Source of the DNA: JASHUC01 sp035523875
GTDB lineage: Bacteria; Pseudomonadota; Gammaproteobacteria; Steroidobacterales; Steroidobacteraceae
Assembly: GCA_035523875.1 (NCBI GenBank)
Contig: DATKPY010000035.1
Span: 1 to 64,000, forward strand
Direction of reading: 5' to 3'
DNA length: 64,000 nucleotides
The notes under the pieces were generated by a model, which was not told the DNA's origin, did no database searches, and saw nothing but the letters and a program-made list of their open reading frames with translations. The number at the start of each line of letters is the position of its first letter. Position 1 is the first letter of the stretch. Of this stretch, positions 19,508 to 28,540 are shown piece by piece. A program made the translations under genes and the position numbers.

Positions 19508-21319
19508 TCAGGGGGGTGGCGGTGCGGAGCGGGTGCGGGCCAGCTCAATCGTAAGTCTTTGAACTTCCAGTTTTTCTTCCGTAGACAGGCCCGCCGCGCG
19601 GTCCTTCTCGAGGAGCCGGTCGAGCCGGCGGCGACCTGACTCGCCGGCCAGTCGGGCGAGCGCCTGCTCAAGCTCGTTCGCGGCGGCCGCAACCCCCGGT
19701 ACGAGCGGATCGTCCGCCGCGAGGCGCGCGAGCTGCCCGCTCTCCGGGCGATCGCGCCAGCGCTCGAGGACCTGCGCCGCATTCTCGGCCGGCCGCTCGC
19801 GCAGCTCCGCGAGCAGCGCCCGAAGGAGCGGCGCGCCGGGCTCCTCGGCCTGCTCGAGGCCCGCGATGCTTTCCGCGGACATCCGGATCGCGCACGCCGG
19901 GAATTGCACGAGCAGCCGCACGGCCTGGCGCACGAGGCCGCCACGCCCGGCGCTTGCGCCCGCGCGGCGGCCGGAGCCGACCTGGCGCTCGCCCATCGCC
20001 ACGCCGAGCAGGTCCGCGAGGCCCTCCGGCGTGCGCTGAAATGCGAACGCCTGACCCAGCCGCTCGAGCAGCAGCCGGCGGTAGATGCCCGGGGGAATCT
20101 GCTCGATGAGCGGCCGTGCGGCTTGCGCGATGTGCGCCCGACCGTCCGCGCCCCGGGCGCTCACGCGCTCACCGAGCTCGCGCACCAGATACTCCGATAG
20201 CGGCAAGGCGTCGCGCGCGAGCCGCGCTTCGAAGGCATCGTGGCCATCCTTCGCCACGAGCGTGTCCGGATCCTCGCCCTCGGGCAGGAACAGGAAGCGG
20301 ATCTCGCGGCCCTCGACCGCCTCGGGCAGCGCGTTCTGCAGGGCACGCCACGCGGCCGCGCGGCCCGCGCGGTCGCCGTCGAAGGCGAAGATCACCTGCG
20401 GCACGAGCTGGAAGATCCGCCGCAGATGCTCGGGCGTGGTGGCCGTGCCGAGCGTTGCGACCGCGTACGGCACCGAGAACTGGTGCAGACGCACCACATC
20501 CAGGTAGCCCTCGACGACCAGCAGTCGCGTGAGCGGGGCCCGCTCGCGGCGCGCCTCGTAGAGCCCGTAGAGCTCGCGACCCTTGTGAAAGAGCACGGTC
20601 TCGGGCGAGTTTAAGTACTTGGGCTCCCCCTCATCGATCACGCGCCCGCCGAAGGCGATGATGCGCCCGCGCGCATCGCGGATCGGGAACATGATGCGAT
20701 CGCGGAACCGGTCGTAGTGGCGCCGCTCGTTGGGGCGCTCCGCGCGCGGCGGCGCATCGCGCTCGCGCTCGATGATGAGGCCGAGCTCGCTCAGCCGCCG
20801 CCGCCCCTCCTCCGTGGCGCCGAAGCGGTTGAGCACCGCGTTCCAGGAGCTCGGCGCGTAGCCGATTCCGAAGCGCTCGACGATCTCGCGATCGAGGCCG
20901 CGGCGGGCAAGATACTCGCGCGCGCGCTCACTCCCCCGCAGCGCTCCCGCGTAGAACTTCGCCACCTCACCCATGAGCTCGTGAAGCGAGCTCGAGTCCG
21001 GTCGCGGCGCCGCCGTGCCCCCTTCGCGCGGAACCTCGAGCCCGAGGCTCGCGGCGAGCTCTTCGACCGCCTCGGGAAACGGCAGGTGGTCGTGCTCCAT
21101 CAAGAACGTGAGTGCGGTTCCATGCGCTTCGCAGCCGAAGCAGTGGTAGAACTGCTTCTCGGGGCTCACCCAGAAGGAGGGGGTCTTCTCATTGTGAAAC
21201 GGGCAGCAAGCCTTGTACTCGCGCCCGGCCTTCTTGAGCGCGACGCGCGCACCGACCACCTCGACGATGCTGGCGCGCGCGAGGAGCTCATCGATGAAGG
21301 TGCGCGGTATCAGACCCAT
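19508..21319 (-). CDS. dnaG: DNA primase DnaG
   Basis: Synthesises RNA primers for replication. The 603-residue protein has the N-terminal zinc-binding domain (CCPFHNEKTPSF ... YHCFGC, about residues 38-66), the RNA-polymerase domain with Toprim motifs (VVEGYLDVVRL, AFDGDRAGRAAA) and a helical C-terminal DnaB-interaction region. Length is near the gammaproteobacterial norm. 54 bases after yqeY, 152 bases before the long rpoD start. Confidence 0.96.
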   Translation of the reverse strand: MGLIPRTFIDELLARASIVEVVGARVALKKAGREYKACCPFHNEKTPSFWVSPEKQFYHCFGCEAHGTALTFLMEHDHLPFPEAVEELAASLGLEVPREGGTAAPRPDSSSLHELMGEVAKFYAGALRGSERAREYLARRGLDREIVERFGIGYAPSSWNAVLNRFGATEEGRRRLSELGLIIERERDAPPRAERPNERRHYDRFRDRIMFPIRDARGRIIAFGGRVIDEGEPKYLNSPETVLFHKGRELYGLYEARRERAPLTRLLVVEGYLDVVRLHQFSVPYAVATLGTATTPEHLRRIFQLVPQVIFAFDGDRAGRAAAWRALQNALPEAVEGREIRFLFLPEGEDPDTLVAKDGHDAFEARLARDALPLSEYLVRELGERVSARGADGRAHIAQAARPLIEQIPPGIYRRLLLERLGQAFAFQRTPEGLADLLGVAMGERQVGSGRRAGASAGRGGLVRQAVRLLVQFPACAIRMSAESIAGLEQAEEPGAPLLRALLAELRERPAENAAQVLERWRDRPESGQLARLAADDPLVPGVAAAANELEQALARLAGESGRRRLDRLLEKDRAAGLSTEEKLEVQRLTIELARTRSAPPPP

Positions 21320-21373
21320 TGAGCCGTATGGCGTCGTCCCGGTAGCAGCGCGAGAATACTCCGAGCACTCCCC

Positions 21374-21826
21374 TCAGGGCTTTGCGGTCAGACGTTCCTT
21401 GATGCGCGCGCTGATCGCGCCCATGTCGGTGCGGCCCTGGGCCTTCGCCTTGACGGCGCCCATGACCTTTCCCATGTCCTTGATCGAGGCGGCGCCGGTC
21501 GTGCGAACGGCCTCGTCGATGAGCGCGACCACCTCGGCATCGGAGAGCTGCGCGGGCATGTAGCTCTGGAGCACGCCGAGCTCGGCGGTTTCCTTCGCGA
21601 CCAGGTCGGCACGGCCGCCGCTCGCGAACTGCGTGATGGATTCCCGGCGCTGTTTGACCATCTTCTCGAGGACCGAGACCACCTGCGCATCGTCGAGCGT
21701 GATGCGCTCGTCGACTTCCCGCTGCTTCACCGCCGCGAGGATCAGCCGGATGGCCGAGAGCCGGTCGCGCGCGCCCGAGCGCATCGCGGCCTTCATGTCC
21801 TCCGTGATGCGATCTTTGAGACTCAT
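21374..21826 (-). CDS. yqeY: GatB/YqeY domain protein
   Basis: A 150-residue helical protein homologous to the tail domain of GatB, the tRNA amidotransferase subunit; often found between rpsU and dnaG and suspected to bind tRNA, but its function is unproven. It shows the typical start MSLKDRITEDMKAAMRSGA and the C-terminal IKDMGKVMGAVKAKAQGRTD. 18 bases after rpsU. Confidence 0.92.
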   Translation of the reverse strand: MSLKDRITEDMKAAMRSGARDRLSAIRLILAAVKQREVDERITLDDAQVVSVLEKMVKQRRESITQFASGGRADLVAKETAELGVLQSYMPAQLSDAEVVALIDEAVRTTGAASIKDMGKVMGAVKAKAQGRTDMGAISARIKERLTAKP

Positions 21827-21844
21827 CGCGCTCGAGCGCGGGCG

Positions 21845-22057
21845 CTAGCGCTGAGTGCGCAGCATGGTGTCGCGCGAGATCCGCTTCATGTGCCGCTTGA
21901 TGGCAGCCGCCTTCTTGCGTTTCCGCTCCTGCGTGGGTTTCTCGTAGAATTCCCGCCGGCGCAGCTCCGTGAGGATGCCCGCCTTCTCACAGGCGCGCTT
22001 GAAACGCCGCAGGGCGGCATCGAAGTACTCGTTCTCGCGAACACGAACGCTCGGCAT
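21845..22057 (-). CDS. rpsU: Ribosomal protein bS21
   Basis: Small-subunit protein needed for mRNA base-pairing at initiation. 70 residues with MPSVRVRENEYFDAALRRFKRAC and a highly basic tail (RKRKKAAAIKRHMKR). First gene of the macromolecular synthesis operon, behind the promoter at 22121-22149. Confidence 0.97.
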   Translation of the reverse strand: MPSVRVRENEYFDAALRRFKRACEKAGILTELRRREFYEKPTQERKRKKAAAIKRHMKRISRDTMLRTQR

Positions 22058-22120
22058 TCAAAACCTCGAGCCGCTCAAATGGCTCAAATTGCGACGGGCC
22101 CGGACGGGATCGGGCCGGGG

Positions 22121-22149
22121 ATTCTAAATAGCCCTGATGCAAAAGGCAA
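22121..22149 (-). promoter_or_regulatory. Promoter of the rpsU-yqeY-dnaG-rpoD operon
   Basis: The minus strand reads TTGCCT, a 17-base spacer and TAGAAT, the same -10 as the rpoD promoter. Transcription would begin near 22113, about 56 bases before rpsU. The -35 overlaps the first codons of the divergent tsaD reading frame. Confidence 0.55.
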
Positions 22150-23225
22150 AATCTGACGCGCACCCGCCGGAAGCCCCGGCCGAGCGGGCGGGCGGGGGCG
22201 AGGGATTGCGCCTGCTTGCGATCGAGTCCTCCTGTGATGAGAGCGCAGCGGCGGTGCTCGACGAGCGCCGCGGCCTGCTCGCCCACGAGCTGTACAGCCA
22301 GGTCGAGCTGCATCGGCTCTTCGGCGGGGTGGTCCCGGAGCTCGCCTCCCGGGATCACGTCCGGCGCCTGCTGCCGCTCGTGCGAGCGGCGCTCCAGCGC
22401 GCGGCCGTCGACCCGCGCGAGCTCGATGGGGTGGCCTACACGGCCGGTCCGGGGCTCATCGGCGCCCTGCTCACGGGCGCGGCACTCGCGCGCAGCCTCG
22501 GCTACGCTTGGGGGATTCCGACGGTCGCGGTGCACCACCTCGAGGGCCACCTGCTCGCCGCGATGCTCGAGCCGCAGCCACCCCCCTTTCCGCACGTGGC
22601 GCTGCTCGTCTCCGGCGGGCACACGATGCTGATCGAGGTGCTCGCGGTGGGGCGCTACCGCCTGCTCGGTCAGACGCGCGATGACGCCGCGGGCGAGGCC
22701 TTCGACAAGACCGCAAAGCTTCTCGGTCTGCCGTACCCCGGGGGGCCGGAGCTCGCCCGGCTCGCCGACGAGGGCCGCCCTGGCGTGTTCCGGTTTCCGC
22801 ATCCGATGGTGGGGCACGCGGGGCTCGAGTTCAGCTTCTCGGGCCTGAAGACGGCCGTGCTGCATGCCGTGCGCGCCGGGCCCGTTACCGAGGTCGTCAA
22901 GCGCGACGTGGCGCGCGGAGTGCAGGATGCGATCGTCGCGACGCTCACCGTCAAGGCGCTGCGCGCGCTCGAGCAGACCGGCCTCGATGCGCTCGTCGTC
23001 TCGGGCGGTGTCGGCGCGAACCGCGCTCTGCGCGAGCGGCTCGGACGGGCGGCGACGGCGCACGGTGCCCGGGTCTACTACCCGAGGCCGGAGTTCTGTA
23101 CCGACAACGCCGCGATGATTGCCGTGGCGGGGCTCGCGCGGCTCAAGGCGGGCGAGCACGATGACCTCGCCATCCGCGTCCGTGCACAATGGCCTCTGGA
23201 TCAGCTGCGGCCCCTCGACTCATGA
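22137..23225 (+). CDS. tsaD: tRNA N6-adenosine threonylcarbamoyltransferase TsaD
   Basis: Transfers threonylcarbamoyl to A37 of ANN-reading tRNAs, with TsaB and TsaE. The ASKHA fold is clear: LAIESSCDESAAAVLD near the start, metal ligands in VAVHHLEGHLLA, phosphate-binding LLVSGGHTML, GEAFDKTAKLLGLPYPGG, and the closing CTDNAAMIA. 362 residues from the ATG; the first 23 residues are not family-like and the divergent rpsU promoter overlaps this ATG, so a TTG at 22206 just before LRLLAIESS is a possible true start. Its stop overlaps the folB start by four bases. Confidence 0.95.
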   Translation: MQKAKSDAHPPEAPAERAGGGEGLRLLAIESSCDESAAAVLDERRGLLAHELYSQVELHRLFGGVVPELASRDHVRRLLPLVRAALQRAAVDPRELDGVAYTAGPGLIGALLTGAALARSLGYAWGIPTVAVHHLEGHLLAAMLEPQPPPFPHVALLVSGGHTMLIEVLAVGRYRLLGQTRDDAAGEAFDKTAKLLGLPYPGGPELARLADEGRPGVFRFPHPMVGHAGLEFSFSGLKTAVLHAVRAGPVTEVVKRDVARGVQDAIVATLTVKALRALEQTGLDALVVSGGVGANRALRERLGRAATAHGARVYYPRPEFCTDNAAMIAVAGLARLKAGEHDDLAIRVRAQWPLDQLRPLDS

Positions 23226-23614
23226 CCACCCGGCACGCCGATGACCGCATCTTCCTCGAGTCGCTCAGCATCGAGTGCATCATCGGCTTCATCGATTGGG
23301 AACGGCGCGTCAAGCAGACGGTCGTCATCGACCTCGAGCTTCCGGTCGATTGCCGGGCGGCAGCCGCGAGCGACGATGTGGCGGACACGCTCGACTACAA
23401 GAAGGTCGCCAAGCGCGTGATTGCCTTCGTCGAGGCCTCGCAGTTCAAGCTGATCGAGACGCTCGCGCAGCGCGTCGCCCTGCTCATCCTCGAGGAGTTC
23501 GGCGTCGCCTGGGTGCGCCTGCGTCTCAACAAGCCGGGCGCGATCCGCGGCTCGCGTACCGTCGGCGTTGCGGTCGAGCGCGGGCGCGCCGATCTCGCGC
23601 CGCCCGAGGTCTGA
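23222..23614 (+). CDS. folB: Dihydroneopterin aldolase
   Basis: Folate-pathway enzyme converting dihydroneopterin to hydroxymethyl-dihydropterin and glycolaldehyde. 130 residues: DRIFLESLSIECIIGFIDWERR (N-terminal strand), DTLDYKKVAKRVI, FKLIETLAQRVA with the active-site Glu-Thr-Leu, and RLRLNKPGAIRGSRTVGV with the catalytic Lys. The ATG at 23222 overlaps the tsaD stop (ATGA). Next gene is folK, five bases downstream. Confidence 0.93.
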   Translation: MTTRHADDRIFLESLSIECIIGFIDWERRVKQTVVIDLELPVDCRAAAASDDVADTLDYKKVAKRVIAFVEASQFKLIETLAQRVALLILEEFGVAWVRLRLNKPGAIRGSRTVGVAVERGRADLAPPEV

Positions 23615-23619
23615 CGCTG

Positions 23620-24153
23620 GTGCCCGAGGTTTACCTCGCGGCGGGCAGCAACGTCGATGCGGAGCGGCACCTGACGCTCGCCGCCGCGGAGCTCGAGCGG
23701 GTGTTCGGCCCGGTGCGCTTCTCGCCCTGGTACCGCAACGCGGCCGTCGGCTTCGACGGCCCGGATTTCATCAACTTCGCCGCGGGATTCGCGACCGAGC
23801 TCCCGGTGCGCGAGGTGATCGCGAACCTGCGCGCGATCGAGGCGATCTGCGGCCGGCCGCGCGCGGCGCCGAAATGGGCGCCGCGCGGAATGGATCTCGA
23901 CATTCTTCTCTACGACGGACTCGTCTGCGATGAGCCCGGGCTCAGAATCCCGCGGCCCGATCTCGTGCGCCGGGCGTACATGCTCGGGCCGCTCGCCGCC
24001 ATCGCGCCGGATTTCATGCACCCCACCGCCGGAGCGACCATCCGGGAGCTGTGGGCGCGCTTCGATCGCGCCTCCCATCCGCTCGAGCGGATCGATCCGT
24101 CCGCTACCAGCACACACTCCGACCGCCGTCCACCGCGAGCGTCTGGCCGGTGA
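23620..24153 (+). CDS. folK: 2-amino-4-hydroxy-6-hydroxymethyldihydropteridine pyrophosphokinase
   Basis: Next step in folate synthesis after FolB. The 177-residue protein starts with a GTG (VPEVYLAAGSNVDAERHL, five bases after folB) and shows the family motifs CGRPRAAPKWAPRGMDLDILLYD with metal-binding Asp residues, and RIPRPDLVRRAYMLGPLAAIAPDF. The last 50 bases overlap, tail to tail, with the convergent pteridine-reductase gene; the basic tail THSDRRPPRASGR lies in this overlap. Confidence 0.93.
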   Translation: MPEVYLAAGSNVDAERHLTLAAAELERVFGPVRFSPWYRNAAVGFDGPDFINFAAGFATELPVREVIANLRAIEAICGRPRAAPKWAPRGMDLDILLYDGLVCDEPGLRIPRPDLVRRAYMLGPLAAIAPDFMHPTAGATIRELWARFDRASHPLERIDPSATSTHSDRRPPRASGR

Positions 24154-24868
24154 CGTACGGGGCATCCGCGGCGAAGAACAGCGCTGCGCGCGCGACGTCC
24201 TGCGGCGAGCCCGGGCGCTTCAGAAGCGTGCGCGCGACGATCTCGGCCTGCAGCTCCTCCTCGGCGGCGTCCGGCCACATGACCGGACCGGGCGCGATCG
24301 CGTTCACGCGCACGTGCGGAGCGAGCTCGCGCGCAAGCGCCTTGGTGAGCATGATGAGGCCCGCCTTCGCGACGCTGTACACCGGGTAGCGGGGCAGAGG
24401 CCGCATCCCGTGGATGTCCACCAGATTGAGCACGAGGCCGCGAGTTGCGATGAGCTCGCGCGCCGCCGCCTGCGCGAGGAACAGCGGCGCCTTCAGGTTC
24501 GAGCCGACGAGATCGTCCCACGCGCGCTCGGTGACTTGACCGAGCGGCGTCGGATAGAAGCTCGAGGCATTGTTGACGAGGATGTCGAGCCGCCCGAAGG
24601 CCGCCGCGGCCGCGGCGACGAGCGGCGCGATGCGTGCGGTCTCGTTGAGGTCCCCGTGCACCACCGCGGCCGAGCCGGAACGGAGGGCATTCAAGGCGCG
24701 GGCGAGCTCATCGGCCTCGCGCGCGAGCGTCCGGTAATGAAGGACGACGCTCGCGCCTGCCCCGTGGAGGGTCCGCGCGAGCTCCGCGCCGATGCGGCGT
24801 GCGGAGCCGGTCACGAACGCGGTCTTGCCGCTGAGCGGCCCCGCGGAGCCGGCGGGCGAGTGTGCCAT
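24104..24868 (-). CDS. Pteridine reductase-like SDR
   Basis: NADPH-dependent short-chain reductase of 254 residues. It has TGSARRIG (residues 21-28; the Arg-Arg typical of pteridine reductases and FolM), NNASSFYPTPLG at about 98, catalytic Asp-Ile-His region LNLVDIHGMRPLPRYPVYSVAK with Tyr and Lys, and a closing TGQTLAVDGGRS. It likely reduces dihydrobiopterin or dihydrofolate-type substrates, fitting the adjacent folB and folK. Converges on folK with a 50-base overlap and diverges from the methyltransferase gene. Confidence 0.85.
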   Translation of the reverse strand: MAHSPAGSAGPLSGKTAFVTGSARRIGAELARTLHGAGASVVLHYRTLAREADELARALNALRSGSAAVVHGDLNETARIAPLVAAAAAAFGRLDILVNNASSFYPTPLGQVTERAWDDLVGSNLKAPLFLAQAAARELIATRGLVLNLVDIHGMRPLPRYPVYSVAKAGLIMLTKALARELAPHVRVNAIAPGPVMWPDAAEEELQAEIVARTLLKRPGSPQDVARAALFFAADAPYVTGQTLAVDGGRSVCW

Positions 24869-24879
24869 GGACGGAGATT

Positions 24880-26070
24880 ATGACGCGATCGGAGCCGGCC
24901 TCAACGCTTCCGCCGCTGACGCCCGAGGAGGCGGCGCACAGCGCCCGCGCGCAGGCGCGGATCCGCGAGCGCATCTACGCCGCCGGCGGCTCGATCGACT
25001 TCGAGACCTTCATGGAGCTCGCGCTCTACGCGCCCGGGCTCGGCTACTACAGCGCGGGCAGCACCAAGCTCGGCGCCGCCGGGGACTTCGTGACGGCACC
25101 GGAGCTCTCCCCCCTCTTCGGCCGCTGTCTCGCTCGCCAGTGCGCGCAGATCCTCGGCGCCCTCGGCGAGGAGAGCGAGATTCTCGAGTTCGGCGCCGGG
25201 AGCGGGCGCCTCGCCGCGGTGGTGCTCGAGTCCTTGGCCGCGCTCGGCCGTGCGCCGCGGCGCTATCAGATCCTCGAGGTGAGCGCGGATCTGCGCGAGC
25301 GGCAGCGCGAGCGCCTCGGCCGGCTGCCAGCCGCGCTCGCCGAGCGCGTGGTCTGGCTCGAGCGCTTGCCGCGCTCGGCGATCCGCGGTGTCATCCTCGC
25401 GAACGAGGTGCTCGATGCGCTGCCGTGCCGGCGCTTCGTGATCCACGCGGCGGGGCCGCGCGAGCTCGGCGTGGGACTGGCGGACGACGGGCAGCTCGTC
25501 GAGGTGGAGCGCGAGCCAGATGCGCGCCTCGCCGCTGCGCTCGCGCAACTCCTGGCGGCGCTTTCCGCGCCGCTTCCGCTCGGCTATCGCTCCGAGCTCT
25601 GCCTGCGCGTGGCGCCTTGGATCACGAGCGCCGCGGAAAGCCTCGCCGAGGGCGTCATGCTGCTCACCGACTACGGATTGCCGCGCGCGCAGTACTACCA
25701 TCCCGAGCGCGGCACGGGGACGCTGCGCGCGCACTTCCGGCACCGTGCACACGAGGAGCCACTCGCGCGCGCCGCCGTGCAGGACATCACCGCCTGGGTC
25801 GACTTCACGCGCGTCGCCGAAGCCGCCGTGGCCGCGCAGCTCGATGTGGTGGGCTTTGCGACCCAGGCGGGCTTTCTGCTCGGCACGGGAATCGAGGCGC
25901 TCGTCGCCGAGGCGGGCGAGCTCAGCGAGCGCGTGCGACGTGCGGGCGAGGCGCGCCGGCTCCTGCTCCCCGGCGAGATGGGCGAGGCGTTCAAGGCACT
26001 TGCGCTCGCGCGCGCATGGCAGAGCCCGCTCGCCGGCTTCGCTGTGCAGGATCTGCGCGCTTCGCTGTGA
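24880..26070 (+). CDS. Class I SAM-dependent methyltransferase, MidA/NDUFAF7 (COG1565) family
   Basis: About 396 residues. N-terminal helix (RIRERIYAAGGSIDFETFMELALYAPGLGYYS) and GAAGDFVTAPELSPLFGRCLA are family hallmarks; EILEFGAGSGRLA is the SAM-binding loop and ANEVLDALPC follows. The eukaryotic homologue dimethylates an arginine of a complex I subunit; the bacterial target is not established. ATG at 24880 preferred over GTG 24862, which would overlap the divergent SDR start. Confidence 0.88.
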   Translation: MTRSEPASTLPPLTPEEAAHSARAQARIRERIYAAGGSIDFETFMELALYAPGLGYYSAGSTKLGAAGDFVTAPELSPLFGRCLARQCAQILGALGEESEILEFGAGSGRLAAVVLESLAALGRAPRRYQILEVSADLRERQRERLGRLPAALAERVVWLERLPRSAIRGVILANEVLDALPCRRFVIHAAGPRELGVGLADDGQLVEVEREPDARLAAALAQLLAALSAPLPLGYRSELCLRVAPWITSAAESLAEGVMLLTDYGLPRAQYYHPERGTGTLRAHFRHRAHEEPLARAAVQDITAWVDFTRVAEAAVAAQLDVVGFATQAGFLLGTGIEALVAEAGELSERVRRAGEARRLLLPGEMGEAFKALALARAWQSPLAGFAVQDLRASL

Positions 26071-26086
26071 GCGGTGCGGCTGCGGC

Positions 26087-27316
26087 TCAAGAGCGCGCCG
26101 CCGCCGTGAGCGCGGTCACGGCGGCAAGGCGTTTCTCGCGGAGCCTCGCGCCGATCGCGGGCCCCTCGAGGCCGCGGCGCTCATCTTCGGTGAGCGCGGC
26201 CGCCGCCGCGGCGGCGTGTGCGCGACGCAGATACTCGGCCTGAGGATACGGCTCGCGCTCGAGCCCCTTGCGGCCGCGGGCGTCCGCCTCGCACGCGAGC
26301 AGCAGCTCGCCGAAGCGTTCCGGGCGGCGGAACGCATCCGTCGTCTCGAGAAGCTTGAGCAGCGTCGCAGGCTTGAGCTCGAGCGCCCGATGCACGCTCG
26401 TGTGGTGTCGGGCGCAGAGCACCGCGAGCTCGAGGCACTCGTTCGGCACGCGCAGCCGCGCGGCGAGCGCGGCGATGAGCGGCACACCGGCCTCCTCGTG
26501 GCCATGATGGCTCGGCCAGCGCTGCGGCGCGGTGAGCGCCTTGCCGAGGTCGTGAACGAGCGCGGCGAAGCGCACGGCGGTCGAGGCGCCCGCATCGGCC
26601 GCATAGCGCAGTGCGAGCAGCGCGTGAACGCCGGTGTCCACCTCCGGATGCCAGCGCTCGGGCTGCGGCACGCCGAAGAGCGCATCGAGCTCGGGAAAGA
26701 CCACCGCGAGCGCGCCGCAACCTCTCAGCACCTGGAAGAAGACCTCCGGGCGCGGCTCGGCGAGGGCACGCGCGGTCTCCTGCCAGACCCGCTCCGGGAC
26801 GAGCGCATTCGCCTCCCCGGAGCTCACCATGCGCTTCATGAGCGTCAGCGTCTCGTCCGCGACCGTGAAGCCGAGCGGCGCGAAGCGCGCCGCAAATCGC
26901 GCAACGCGTAAGATCCGCACCGGGTCCTCGACGAAGGCCTCGGAGACGTGGCGCAGCAGGCGCGAGGCGAGGTCGCGCCGCCCACCGTAGGGGTCGATGA
27001 TCGCGCCCGACTCGCTTTCCGCGATCGCGTTGATGGTGAGGTCACGCCGCCTCAGATCCTCCTCGAGCGTCACCTCGGGGGAGAACTGCGTCGTGAAACC
27101 GCGGTAGCCGGGCGCGATCTTGCGCTCGAGCCGCGCGAGCGCGTACTCCTCGTGCGTCTCGGGATGCAGAAAGACCGGGAACTCGCGCCCGACCGGCGTG
27201 AACCCCCGGGCGATGAGCTCGCCGGGCTCGGCGCCCACGACCACCCAGTCGCGCTCGCGAACCGGCCTGCCGAGTAGTCGGTCCCGCACCGCGCCACCGA
27301 CCAAGTATATTTGCAT
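26087..27316 (-). CDS. cca: Multifunctional CCA tRNA nucleotidyltransferase
   Basis: Adds or repairs the 3'-CCA of tRNAs. 409 residues closely matching the E. coli type: LVGGAVRDRLLGRPVRERDWVVVG (residues 5-28), RRDLTINAIAESESG, DPVRILRVARFAARFAPLGF, and a C-terminal HD domain (FAALVHDLGKALT ... SHHGHEEAG) that gives phosphatase/phosphodiesterase activity. Convergent with the MidA gene (16-base gap) and divergent from the aminopeptidase gene. Confidence 0.96.
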   Translation of the reverse strand: MQIYLVGGAVRDRLLGRPVRERDWVVVGAEPGELIARGFTPVGREFPVFLHPETHEEYALARLERKIAPGYRGFTTQFSPEVTLEEDLRRRDLTINAIAESESGAIIDPYGGRRDLASRLLRHVSEAFVEDPVRILRVARFAARFAPLGFTVADETLTLMKRMVSSGEANALVPERVWQETARALAEPRPEVFFQVLRGCGALAVVFPELDALFGVPQPERWHPEVDTGVHALLALRYAADAGASTAVRFAALVHDLGKALTAPQRWPSHHGHEEAGVPLIAALAARLRVPNECLELAVLCARHHTSVHRALELKPATLLKLLETTDAFRRPERFGELLLACEADARGRKGLEREPYPQAEYLRRAHAAAAAAALTEDERRGLEGPAIGARLREKRLAAVTALTAAARS

Positions 27317-27322
27317 GCACGC

Positions 27323-28540
27323 ATGTTAACTCGGACTCGCAACGGCATCGCCGGACGACTCGATCGAGGCGCGCTTTCCGCCCGCTGCGGCGTGCGCGTA
27401 CGTCTCGGGCTCGCCGCGCTCGCCGTCCTCGCCCTTCCCGGATGCGGCACGCTCTACCTGTTGCAGGCAGCGCATGGGGAGATGCAGGTGCTCGACAACC
27501 GCCGGCCCATCTCCGAGGTCATCGCCGATCCGCAAACCTCGCCGCAGCTCCGTGGCACGCTCGAGGAGGTGGTCGCGGCGCGCGACTTCGCTTCCCGGTC
27601 GCTCGGCGAGCCCGACAACCGCAGCTATCGGACCTACTCCGACATCCACCGCCGCTTCGTCGTGTGGAACGTGGTCGCCGCACCCGAGTTCTCCGTGGAG
27701 CCGAAGGAGTGGTGCTTTCTGATCGCGGGTTGCGTTGCCTATCGCGGATATTTCAGCGAGCACGCGGCGGTGAGCTTCGCGGCGAAGCTGAAGGCGGACG
27801 GCTACGACGTGATCGTCGACGACGTGCCGGCGTACTCGACCCTCGGGCACTTCGCCGATCCGGTGCTGAGCACCATGATTCCGTACGGCACCGTCGAGCT
27901 CGATGCAATCATCTTTCACGAGCTTGCGCATCAGCTCCTCTACGTGGCGAACGACTCCTCCTTCAACGAGGCGTTCGCGACGACCGTCGAGGAGGAGGGC
28001 ATCAAGCGCTGGCTGCACGCACGCGGGCGGGACGCGGAGCTCGCGCGATTCCGCCGGGCGAGCGATCTCGATCAGCAGTACATCCGCCTCTTCCGCGGCT
28101 ACCGCGAGAGGCTGCAGAGGCTCTACGCCTCGCACCTCGCCGTCGCGCAGATGCGCGCGCGCAAGCGCGCCGTCTTCGATGAGCTCGCCGCGGACATGCG
28201 CCGCATCGAGGCGCGCACCGGTGAGCCCTCGCCCTACGGAGACTGGCTCGCGCAGGGACTCAACAACGCGGATCTTGCCTCGGTCGCCACGTATTACGAC
28301 TGCGTGCCGGGATTCGAGCAGCTGCTGCATCGCGACGGCGATGACCTCATCCGCTTCTATGGAGATGTGCGCAAGCTCGCCCGGGAGAAGCAGGCGGAGC
28401 GCGATGCGGCGGTGTGCGCCGCCCCGCCGGGGCAGCGACCGGTCACCGCGCGCGAGGCCGAGCGCGATCGCAAGGCCGCGCGGAGCGCGCTCAGCGCTCG
28501 ACCGTCGCGCGGTAGCGATCGAAGCGCCGCGGCTGCGTGA
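27323..28540 (+). CDS. Putative aminopeptidase lipoprotein (PF10023-like)
   Basis: About 405 residues. A signal peptide ends in a lipobox (LALPGCGTLYLL), indicating a lipid-anchored envelope protein. The zinc-protease core is DAIIFHELAHQLLYVANDSSFNEAFATTVEEEG: HExxH plus the downstream Asn-Glu-Ala-Phe that supplies the third ligand. The upstream motif YRGYFSEHAA is typical of the family. Substrate unknown. ATG 27323 avoids overlap with the divergent cca start; ATG 27311 is also possible. Its last 50 bases overlap the convergent NDUFA9-like gene. Confidence 0.85.
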   Translation: MLTRTRNGIAGRLDRGALSARCGVRVRLGLAALAVLALPGCGTLYLLQAAHGEMQVLDNRRPISEVIADPQTSPQLRGTLEEVVAARDFASRSLGEPDNRSYRTYSDIHRRFVVWNVVAAPEFSVEPKEWCFLIAGCVAYRGYFSEHAAVSFAAKLKADGYDVIVDDVPAYSTLGHFADPVLSTMIPYGTVELDAIIFHELAHQLLYVANDSSFNEAFATTVEEEGIKRWLHARGRDAELARFRRASDLDQQYIRLFRGYRERLQRLYASHLAVAQMRARKRAVFDELAADMRRIEARTGEPSPYGDWLAQGLNNADLASVATYYDCVPGFEQLLHRDGDDLIRFYGDVRKLAREKQAERDAAVCAAPPGQRPVTAREAERDRKAARSALSARPSRGSDRSAAAA

